Assembly: GCA_963931865.1 (NCBI GenBank)
Contig: OZ007517.1
Span: 6,957,707 to 7,021,706 of the forward strand
DNA length: 64,000 bases
Reading direction: 5' to 3'
Origin: Axinella damicornis
Lineage: Eukaryota > Porifera > Demospongiae > Axinellida > Axinellidae
The notes under the pieces are model-generated. The model searched no databases. It was not told where the DNA came from and saw nothing but the letters and a program-made list of their open reading frames with translations. The position numbers and the translations under genes were made by a program. This document shows, one piece after another, positions 55,606-64,000 of the stretch; the stretch's first letter is position 1, and each line of letters starts with the position of its first letter.

Positions 55606-56421
55606 AAAACAGAAGACAATATAAACTAGAGGTGTTCATAGAACACATACCCCGCGCTGAACGTCTAGCTACATGCCAGGATGCATGCAGTGCAGCTATA
55701 ATCGACGTGACATCTCTGCCGAGGCGGCTATCGCGTATACTGTTTTCGTGTATGGCCATATCCAAGGTGTGGGAGTGACCGCTTACCGTATATATAAATA
55801 TTGTGAAGCTGGAGAGGTGGGGCAAAATGTTACGAATAATAGGAAATAGCTGGAAAAACAGCCGAAACAATAGCCACGATGTCTGTGAAGTACATAGATC
55901 GTGAGAAAACAGTTTCTTAGCGGTCATCTCGAAGCATGAAGTTTCCAAATGCACTGCGTGTCTTGTTCTTGATGGGACTCTGAGGTCACGAAGAGGTGGA
56001 GCCAATGTTATGAATAGTTATGAAAAGTAGGAAATAGCCGCAATACAGCAAAACGGAGCGCCTTGACTTCAGTCAGGTACACATAGAGCAGTTTTTTTTG
56101 CTATTTGCTATTGTTTAACTCCATTTGGATGTTTTTTGAGGGTCTATGTGGCGAGATTTCAATTTTTTGCAGGCGACAGACGACTGACAGACAGACGACT
56201 GACAGACAGACGGACAAAACCGATTGCTTAACCCCGCTTCGCGCATGCGCGCGCGGGGTAATTAAATATTAAACTGGTTGGACATGCAGCAGTATAAGTA
56301 GTGAATAAGTGAAGTGTGCTAGCTACATCTTACAGGCAAATACAGTGGTTTTTCTCTTTAAAAACATCTACAATCTCATTAAAGACTACTTGTAAGCAAA
56401 AATCAATTTGTGGATCCTCTT
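55606..56421. other. Intergenic repeat-rich region
   Basis: Contains TTATGAATAGTTATGAA and GAAATAGCNGNAA repeats (55830-56060). At 56170-56260 is CAGACAGACGACTGACAGAC and a GC-rich CGCTTCGCGCATGCGCGCGC end. No gene is seen. Confidence 0.4.
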
Positions 56422-56939
56422 CAGTGGCGAATTTAGGGGGTGCAAATGCACCCCCCTTTGGCGGCACATGAATGACTATGCAGCAGTGGCATGCAGCAAC
56501 AACAACCAGGGCCCAGGGCTAGGCTGAGGCACAGTTACACACTCACGTATCAGTTCCTTACTGATCTTCAGACGTTTGACTAGGCCTAGAGTTGCTTCGG
56601 TTCTGACTTCCGGCAACTCACTTAGCTAGCTACCGTACTGTCTATACGTACGTAGGTGCTGGTAGCTACGTAGGTAAACATTTTTTTGTACACTTAATTG
56701 ACGTTGAGAGCAAGAGCGCATTGCGAGAGTCATGCAGACGGTCATCGCACGGAAACCAGAGAGCAGTGGCAGTGCAGTGCAAAGCACGAAGGTGCTACGA
56801 CAGCCCATCCAGGCAATTGAAAAATGACCGCGCAAAAAAATTTTCCGCGCTTCGCGCAGATGACAGATCACCACTTCGCACCTCTGTTCACTACATTCAC
56901 CACTGAACCCCCCTTTCCAAATTTCTAGATCCGCCACTG
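56422..56939. mobile_element. Non-autonomous hAT-like element, 518 bp, 5-bp TSD
   Basis: Starts CAGTGGCGAATTTAGGGGG and ends AATTTCTAGATCCGCCACTG. It is flanked by CTCTT at 56417-56421 and 56940-56944. The interior TTTTCCGCGCTTCGCGCAG resembles the 8388-8727 element. No transposase is present. Confidence 0.75.
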
Positions 56940-57117
56940 CTCTTCTTTCTGATGTTGCAAGCTTCACTAAATTTACATGTACTGTACACGATGACATGAA
57001 TGAGGCAGGTAGTCTAATACGTACCCAGATCTGAACATGTCAGTTGGTCACAACCCTGTGTATGATATGACGTGCCAAGGGAATGGGAGGGGGTGGGGCT
57101 TGCATGGGTTGCCATGT

Positions 57118-57119
<2 letters not shown>

Positions 57120-57151
<32 letters not shown>
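57120..57151. repeat. Poly-C run (32)
   Basis: One of the longest homopolymers in the window. Flanked on the right by AGCAAAAAATCCTATATGAA. Confidence 0.95.
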
Positions 57152-58030
57152 AGCAAAAAATCCTATATGAAACCCTGAAGTGCCATGTACAAACAAGTAA
57201 ACTAGCAGAACCCCACCCATCTATGGGTGGTATCTGCAAGCTAGGGTCAGAATAGCTAACCCCCCCAACCAACCCTGTACCCTGTCTCCTTCAGCTCAGT
57301 GCCGTAAAGCTATATTAGCTATTGCGTGACTGCTATATCACTACATCGTATAGAGTCTACCGACTCTATGAGACTTCAAAGTCTCATGTTCAGGTCTTAA
57401 CTACAGGGCCTCTCAAACTTACGGTTGCAGCTAGGGTAGGACCCCTTTAATTAACAACTGAATAGGTGGAGTGCATTCTCACAAGAGCCCACTTGACCTT
57501 TAGCGACAAGTTGACAGAGGTAGGCCACCTGTTGATGTCTGCACAGCAGCCACGAAGAGATCAATGAAAACAACGGATACCGCAAGTGTTCTAAATTTCC
57601 GTGTCAACATCTCGAAATGGTATCTTGCAAAAATTGAACCTTGTGCCCATTCTAATGCTGAATCTGTTTGGCAAAGGAATCGGTGGCAGGCTCACATTGG
57701 GCACAGTTACAGGTAGAGAAGCACAAGCTGCAGGCAGGTGGCGATGGCAGGGAAGCCGGAGAGACCTCGAGTAGCGGCTGTTACTACATGTAGAATCAAT
57801 CAGTTCCACACTGCATTTGGAGGTCTTCCCAGTGCAGGTATACTTTAGGTCGGTCCACACTCGGTAACTATACAAGCCATAGCTCTCTCGCAAGCTCTCT
57901 TTCAGTAATTTCTAATCACATTTAGTATATTCTAACCGTGTGTCACCTGGGTGAATAATAGAGCACCTAGGTATGTCTAATGTCTTGCTATGCGTAACTG
58001 ATATCCCATAGCACAGATCCTACATAAGTA
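57152..58030. other. Intergenic region
   Basis: A small palindrome TAGAGTCTACCGACTCTA lies at about 57350. A few exon-like fragments around 57600-57720 are too weak to support. Confidence 0.35.
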
Positions 58031-58039
58031 GTACAAGTA

Positions 58040-58165
58040 GCTTCGCTCACTTCGCTTGCTCAGCTACTTCCCCCTTCGTTCGCCTACATGAGTAATCCGG
58101 TGCCGGAGAGCTCTCTGTGCAGAGCTGCTGTTCCCCGATCGCGTCCGCTTCAGCTGCTACTCTAC
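58040..58165 (+). repeat. Truncated third copy of the 9440-type repeat
   Basis: Matches 9465-9600 (GCTTGCTCAGCTACTTCCCC, CCTACATGAGTAATCCGG, AGCTCTCTGTGCAGAGCTGC) and keeps only one minisatellite unit. Confidence 0.75.
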
Positions 58166-58395
58166 ACACAACATATCAGAAGTTGGAAAGAAGCATCATG
58201 CAATTTCTCATTTTAGGCGGTTTACAATCTGGCTGTGACGTGCACTGGATACGTTTCCACACAGTGGCCATGCTTGTAGCAGCGGCGCCAGGAATTTCAA
58301 TGCAGTCAACAGAAATTCACAAAGGTCAAGTGGGTCCACAGATGGTCTACAAGGCTATTGGGTATTTTATGGGGACTACCTTCTGACTAGTGCCA

Positions 58396-58472
58396 TAGCC
58401 TCGTTCCCAGGTTCCTCCCCAGCTTTTGTACAGTATGCAACAAAAAGCTGGGGAGGAGCCTGGGAACAATAG
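58396..58472. mobile_element. TAGCCTCG-family MITE (77 bp)
   Basis: TAGCCTCGTTCCCAGGTTCC with TCCCCAGCTTTT at the left; AAAAGCTGGGGAGGAGCCTG with GGAACAATAG at the right. The right tip is altered. Confidence 0.75.
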
Positions 58473-58796
58473 CCTGGATATGATGCCAACAGATGCTGCG
58501 TCCATAGTGTAAACATTCTCACACACCTTCTTGGTCGTTTCTTGATAACTCCACTGAACTCATGATGGCAGTGGTACACGTGCACTCTTTTGTCCGCGTA
58601 TCAGGTGTCCTATAGCCTGTGCATAAACAGGTAACAATCATTTATCATACAATAACTTAATAATCTGCATCTGGTTATGGCCACAATATGTGGTCTGGGG
58701 GGACTGATTATTCTGCCATGGACAGTCTGGGGGGACCGCTTTTGAGGCGGAACTGTCTACGGCATGACAGTACGAGTTCCTACATGCCATACGTAT

Positions 58797-58841
58797 TAGG
58801 CTCGTTCCCAGGCAGTTACCGAGCGCCTGGGAACGAGGCTA
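58797..58841. mobile_element. 45-bp TAGCCTCG-family MITE, TSD 7/9
   Basis: TAGGCTCGTTCCCAGGC then AGTTACCGAGC then GCCTGGGAACGAGGCTA. Flanks are CATACGTAT (58788-58796) and CATGTGTAT (58842-58850). Confidence 0.82.
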
Positions 58842-58850
58842 CATGTGTAT

Positions 58851-59593
58851 GTGATAAGTCTAAGCTGAAGTCCATCAACAAATGTCCCAAAGTGTTGCAG
58901 CAAAATACTGCCGCTGATCATAAGAACCTCTTTGCTGCCCAGGCAATATAGCTAGGGTTCCGATGTATGATTAAACTGGTCATCTCCTCGCGTGACCTTC
59001 AGCAGTTTTTGGTCGACTTTATCAATACTCTACAATACTCTACAATGTACAGGGTCAACACATACTAACACAGTTGCCTGGTTGGAAGTTTATTGATGCA
59101 GCACTGCTCTATATATCACAGAGCAAACTTATGTTCATGGAGAACACAAAGGACTATTAGAAAGTACACGAGGCAATGCTGCAATAGACCCGTTGCAGTT
59201 ACGTCACATTTTCCGTGGAATTTCCGTATACTGTCCGGAAGCCGCCACCTAGGTGTACCGAAATACATTGGCTTTTGTATATGCAGTATCGATCAAAACG
59301 TGTCCTGGCGGGTCACTGGTAAGCGTTAATATAGCTATAATAGCCTACGTAGCTATCACATTTCGTCCAATTCAGCACATACTAGAAGCATTGTTGGTGC
59401 AACAGGTGCATGATTGTGTTTACCAAGATCGCCACAGATGCTGCTATCTCCAAAAATGCTAAATAGCCGCTATGTTGGTGTCCATTTCTGTATTCTCAAA
59501 TTGATGACGTCAGCTGCAACGGGTCTATGATCTGTGGATAGGGTTGATACCTAAGGCTATGATGCTGGCATCACTAACACACTCCATAGACGC
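58851..59593. other. Intergenic region
   Basis: No gene or repeat is recognised. Confidence 0.35.
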
Positions 59594-59668
59594 CGTCAAG
59601 AGCGCATGATGACATCATTGTTTTTTCACGGCGTGAAAAAACAATGATGTCATCATGCGCTCTTGACG
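59594..59668. repeat. Perfect 37-bp-arm palindrome with CRE-like sites
   Basis: CGTCAAGAGCGCATGATGAC with ATCATTGTTTTTTCACG, then one G, then the exact complement. It is related to 9271-9346 by the GAGC(G/A)CATGATGACATCAT terminus, so it is probably a near-minimal MITE of that family. Confidence 0.85.
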
Positions 59669-60233
59669 CCGTACAGTCACAGCTGTGACCGGGCTTATTG
59701 GCGAATCTTGCTTGACCCCGTATACTAAGGGGTGGAGTCGCAACGCATTCTTCCATCTTTTGAGTGTCACCCCCTTGACTAACCTGCCAGGAAGAGCAAT
59801 GAGAATGCCACTCAAAGAAGCAACAGCGCATATGTAAGTATATAGATCTCCCACCCGGAGTACCTACTTATGCGCTCTTGAAAGAACTGACTAAGGTAAT
59901 GCGGGGTTTCTGGATAGTAGGGGATTTCCGGACACTGCCCCAGCTTTTGCTCTCTAGGAGCAGTTTCTGCACAGCGTTGGAAAGTTTGAAGGTAGGGTAT
60001 GTATGCGTACTTACCATAAATTGGAAGAATTACTAACGAAGCGAATGTGAGGGGCATGAATGCCGTGTCCAGAATTAAAAGACTGACCGGAAACCCCTTC
60101 CATTACCTTAGCTAGCTATACGTGCGGCGAGAAGAGGCACCTAGCAATGTCTACTTCTCAGAGGTACATACAGAAACAAAACAAAAAAGGAACCCATGTC
60201 ATGAAAGCCCTATGGACCCCCAGTGACCCCTTC

Positions 60234-60278
60234 TAGTCTCGTTCCCAGACCCCACTGTGGGGTCTGGGAACGAGACTA
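60234..60278. mobile_element. 45-bp TAGTCTCG-type palindrome
   Basis: TAGTCTCGTTCCCAGACCCC then ACTGT then GGGGTCTGGGAACGAGACTA. Perfect arms. No 9-bp duplication is visible (GACCCCTTC against ACTCTCTAC). Confidence 0.82.
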
Positions 60279-60775
60279 ACTCTCTACGTGCACAGTGCAT
60301 GCAGTGCACCACCTCCAGCTAGCTCCCCAAACAAGTAAATCAGCTACCTTGCTTACCACATGTAGTATACGTAAGTCCCCCTTCTATTCCACCGAAGATG
60401 TAGACCCTACTAACAGGTACTAGACCCCCTCCTTATGACGTCATGTATGCTTAGTCTTGCTGATTCAGCACAAGATGGTGGAAACCTCGAGTTCAAAGGC
60501 ACTAGAATGTTATTCAGATGCCATTGTGAGTCCAGACAGATAGATTAACTTTATGGCTCTGTGGCCAAGGTCGCGGGCTAGTCTTCGCGGCGCCTATGCG
60601 CAGGCCGGCGCGCACTAAATAGAATGCCAGACTGGAGCATCCCGCAGTAGTTATCTAAGCTTAATCTGATTGGCCAAAGTAGCTTGCACATGATATTTTA
60701 TCTAAAGTTAATTTCATTGGTTGGATCACGTGACAATTATTTTGTAATTTCGTTCAAAACTGCAACCCACGCAAA

Positions 60776-61935
60776 CTCTGCAAACAGTGCAAACAGCGCA
60801 AACTGCAAACAGTGCAAACTCTGCAAACAGTGCAAACAGCGCAAACTCTGCAAACAGTGCAAACAGCGCAAACTCTGCAAACAGTGCACTCTGCAAACAG
60901 TGCAAACTCTGCAAACAGCGCAAACAGTGCAAACTCTGCAAACAGTGCAAACAGCGCAAACTGCAAACAGTGCAAACTCTGCAAACAGCGCAAACTCTGC
61001 AAACTCTGCAAACAGCGCAAACTCTGCAAACAGTGCAAACAGTGCAAACTCTGCAAACAGTGCAAACAGCGCAAACTCTGCAAACAGTGCAAACAGCGCA
61101 AACTCTGCAAACAGCGCAAACTCTGCAAACAGTGCAAACTCTGCAAACAGCGCAAACAGTGCAAACTCTGCAAACAGTGCAAACAGCGCAAACTGCAAAC
61201 AGTGCAAACTCTGCAAACAGCGCAAACTCTGCAAACTCTGCAAACAGCGCAAACTCTGCAAACAGTGCAAACTCTGCAAACAGTGCAAACAGCGCAAACT
61301 GCAAACAGTGCAAACTCGGCAAACAGCGCAAACAGTGCAAACTCTGCAAACTCTGCAAACAGCGCAAACTCTGCAAACAGTGCAAACAGTACAAACTCTG
61401 CAAACAGTGCAAACAGCGCAAACAGCGCAAACAGTGCACTCTGCAAACTCTGCAAACAGCGCAAACTCTGCAAACAGTGCAAACAGTGCAAACTCTGCAA
61501 ACAGTGCAAACAGCGCAAACTCTGCAAACAGTGCAAACAGCGCAAACAGTGCAAACAGTGCAAACAGCGCAAACAGCGCAAACAGCGCAAACAGTGCAAA
61601 CAGCGCAAACTCTGCAAACAGTGCAAACAGTGCAAACTCTGCAAACAGTGCAAACTCTGCAAACAGCGCAAACTCTGCAAACAGCGCAAACAGTGCAAAC
61701 TGCAAACAGTGCAAACAGTGCAAACAGTGCAAACAGCCCAAACTCTGCAAACAGCGCAAACAGTGCAAACTCTGCAAACCCAGCAAACAGCGCAAACTCT
61801 GCAAACAGTGCAAACTCTGCAAACAGTGCAAACAGCGCAAACTCTGCAAACAGCGCAAACAGTGCAAACTGCAAACAGTGCAAACAGTGCAAACAGCGCA
61901 AACTCTGCAAACAGCGCAAACAGTGCAAACAGTGC
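60776..61935. repeat. 9-bp minisatellite, left arm (about 1160 bp)
   Basis: Three monomer types alternate in irregular higher-order order. Occasional 7-bp CTGCAAA units shift the phase. Because no monomer creates a stop codon, long open frames exist on both strands in most phases; they are not genes. Confidence 0.95.
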
Positions 61936-62475
61936 TGTTTGGAGAGTTTGCAGAGTTTGCACTGTTTGCGCTGTTTGCACTGTTTGCAGAGTTTGGACTG
62001 TTTGCGCTGTTTGCAGAGTTTGCACTGTTTGCAGAGTTTGCACTGTTTGCGCTGTTTGCAGAGTTTGCACTGTTTGCACTGTTTGCGCTGTTTGCAGAGT
62101 TTGCACTGTTTGCAGAGTTTGCACTGTTTGCGCTGTTTGCAGAGTTTGCACTGTTTGCACTGTTTGCAGAGTTTGCACTGTTTGCAGAGTTTGCGCTGTT
62201 TGCAGAGTTTGCGCTGTTTGCACTGTTTGCAGAGTTTGGACTGTTTGCGCTGTTTGCAGAGTTTGCACTGTTTGCAGAGTTTGCACTGTTTGCGCTGTTT
62301 GCAGAGTTTGCACTGTTTGCACTGTTTGCGCTGTTTGCAGAGTTTGCACTGTTTGCAGAGTTTGCACTGTTTGCGCTGTTTGCAGAGTTTGCACTGTTTG
62401 CACTGTTTGCGCTGTTTGCAGAGTTTGCACTGTTTGCAGAGTTTGCACTGTTTGCAGAGTTTGCGGTGTTTGTGT
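61936..62475. repeat. 9-bp minisatellite, right arm, inverted (about 540 bp)
   Basis: Units TTTGCAGAG, TTTGCACTG and TTTGCGCTG. Less than half as long as the left arm, so the palindrome is lopsided. Confidence 0.95.
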
Positions 62476-62553
62476 TCGGTTTATATTACGCCTAGATTAC
62501 GTCATAAAAAAAGTGACCAATCAGATTCATCTTAGATAAGTACTGCGGTACTG

Positions 62554-64000
62554 TTGAAGGCTCTACAAAATTGCAGGTGGTCGTACAAACTGATGCGTAT
62601 ACCACCCATCTCGGCTGAATGTAGCACAACCGCAGACCAATACGCTGGATTTGTAAGCTTATTCATTATGGTAGAAGACCTCCACTGGAGATTTGCCTGC
62701 ATCTATGCAAAGACTACGGCCCTCAAGTACTTACAGAAACAGTCACTCAATTTGGTGGAGGTCTCTACTTTAGAGAAGCTGATTAGAAAACTTAGATGCT
62801 GATAACACCCATGTCAGCACAACAGAGCAGAACAAGTGGCCACTATGCCGAGATTGTAAGATTTGTTACAGTAGTAGAAGACCTCCACTGGCGATAGGCT
62901 TGCACCTATGCAACAACTAGGCCCTCAAGCACTGGAAGAAACAGTCAATCAATTGCTGGAAGTCTCTACAAAATTGTAGGAAGTTGTACAAACAGATGCT
63001 TATACTAATCAACTCAGATGAATGAAGCAGAACTACTGACCTATATATATGCCGGGTTTGTAAGCTTTGTCGCAGCAGTAGAAGACCTCCACTGGCGATA
63101 GACTTGTATCTACGCAATGACTAGGCCCTCTAGCACTGGAAGAAATAGTCAATCAATTGCATGGTGGAAGTACCTACTAAACTGTAGGAAGTTGTACAAA
63201 CAGATGCGTATACCACTCAACAACTTCCTACACTTTTGTAGAGGCTTCCACCAATAGATTGACTGCTTCGCCGAGTGTTTGAGGGCTTGGTCGTGGCATA
63301 GATGCAAGCCTATCGCTGGTGGAGGTCTTCTACTACTGTAACAAAGCTCACAAACATGGCATGAGGTCAGTAATTCTCCTTCATTCAGCTGAGTTGAGTG
63401 GTATAAGCATCTGTTTGTACAACTTCCTACGGGTGTCCACCAATTGATTGACTGCTTCTTCCAGTGCTTGAGTGCCTACTCGTTGCATAAATGCAAGTGT
63501 ATCGCCGGTGGAGGTCTTCTGCTACTGTGACAAAGCTCATATACATGGCATAAGGTCAGCCTCATTCAGCTGAGTTGAGTGGTATAAGCATCTGTTTGTA
63601 CAACTTCCTACACTTTAGTTGAGACTTCCACCGATAGATTGACTTCTTCGTGGAGGGTTTGAGGGCCTAGTCGTGTCTTAGATGCAAGCCTATCGCCAGT
63701 GGTGGTCTTCTACTACTGTGACAAAGCTCACAAACCCGGCACATAGGTCAGTAGTTCTGCTTCATTCATCTGAGTTGATTGATATAAGCATCTGTTTGTA
63801 CAACTTCCTACAATTTTGTAGGTACTTCCACCAATTGATTGACTGTTTCTTCCAGTGCCTGAGGGCCTAGTTGTTGCATAGGTGCAAGCCTATCGCCAGT
63901 GGAGGTCTTCTACTTCTGTGACAAAGCTCACGAACCGGGTATAAATGTCAGTAGCTCTGCTACATTCAGCTGAGTTGAGCGGTACAAACATCTGTTTGTA
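62554..64000. repeat. Second inverted satellite array, ~200-bp monomers, truncated by window end
   Basis: Units marked by GTAGGAAGTTGTACAAACAG and GTAGAAGACCTCCACTGG run in one orientation at about 62570, 62790, 62976 and 63183. From about 63219 the complement runs (CAACTTCCTAC at 63221, 63420, 63601 and 63801), each with TTGATTGACTG and GCAAGCCTATCGCC. Monomer spacing is 180-207 bp. The array continues past the window. Short open frames recur inside the monomers and I do not treat them as genes. Confidence 0.9.

Larger units (their letters stand above)
60642..62548. mobile_element. Foldback-like element: inverted 9-bp minisatellite bounded by TIRs
   Basis: The outer ends CCGCAGTAGTTATCTAAG (left) and CCGCAGTACTTATCTAAG (right, read inward) are followed by AATCTGATTGG on both sides, a TIR of about 35 bp. 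Inside, 60776-61935 is a tandem array of 9-mers CTCTGCAAA, CAGTGCAAA and CAGCGCAAA. At 61935/61936 the orientation flips and the complementary units run to about 62475. The design (TIRs made largely of short tandem repeats) is like Drosophila foldback (FB) elements. No transposase and no convincing target duplication were found. Confidence 0.85.

Noticed and set aside
57591..57893. Possible exon on either strand
   Set aside because: No consistent splice sites or recognisable motif.
60684..62539. Very long open frames (up to ~600 codons) on both strands over the 9-bp array
   Set aside because: They come from a 9-bp repeat without stop codons in most phases, with repetitive translations (AN-S, CK-Q, FAL units) and no coding context.
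62554..63870. Recurring short frames in the ~200-bp satellite monomers
   Set aside because: Not conserved across all units and interrupted in most. No domain seen.
1..64000. tRNA, rRNA, CRISPR or bacterial operon signals
   Set aside because: No cloverleaf with A/B boxes, no rRNA core sequence and no regularly spaced repeat-spacer arrays were seen. Palindromes here are transposon ends.

Overview
This looks like eukaryotic, metazoan nuclear DNA. It has spliced genes with GT-AG introns, C2H2 zinc-finger genes, an animal centrosomal protein gene, and a very dense load of DNA transposons, MITEs and satellites. The mixture (hAT, foldback-like and TTAA elements, poly-G runs, recurrent CATAATTATG) suggests an early-branching marine invertebrate, perhaps a sponge. 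The taxon is an inference, not something I can read directly. No bacterial operons, rRNA, tRNA or CRISPR arrays were seen.

Layout. At 2.8-8.1 kb and 19.2-23.4 kb lie the two arms of an imperfect inverted segmental duplication. Each arm carries a two-exon poly-C2H2 zinc-finger gene: minus strand 3141-4557 and plus strand 21388-23079. The ~11 kb between the arms holds a degraded Ty3/gypsy copy (10.2-11.9 kb, minus), a repeat family with an internal minisatellite in inverted copies (9.4-10.0 and 14.5-15.0 kb), simple repeats and several MITEs.

From 24351 to 49995 on the minus strand runs a complete 15-exon gene for a CEP72 orthologue (centriolar-satellite / centrosomal protein, 582 aa predicted). 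All exon phases agree. Its introns hold an 1845-bp hAT transposon with TIRs and an 8-bp target duplication (27591-29435), a second decayed hAT of the DUF4371 type (32.9-35.0 kb), a gypsy remnant (36.8-38.9 kb), a tandem 0.4-kb duplication, and many MITEs. One MITE abuts a splice donor and another ends 30 bp past the stop codon.

Upstream of CEP72 on the same strand is a CRAL-TRIO (Sec14/TTPA/clavesin-like) gene with damaged or unresolved exons (50.5-51.6 kb). Unidentified exon-like pieces follow (52.0-52.3 plus; 53.4-53.6 and 54.6-55.3 minus). From 55 to 60 kb the DNA is mostly repeats and palindromes. At 60.6-62.5 kb is a giant inverted array of a 9-bp minisatellite bounded by terminal inverted repeats, like a foldback transposon. 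It is followed by a second inverted array of ~200-bp monomers that runs off the window.

The most distinctive structure is a family of palindromic MITEs with termini TAGCCTCGTTCCCAGG or TAGTCTCG-type and 9-bp target duplications. It ranges from ~580 bp down to a 32-bp copy made of only the two 16-bp ends.
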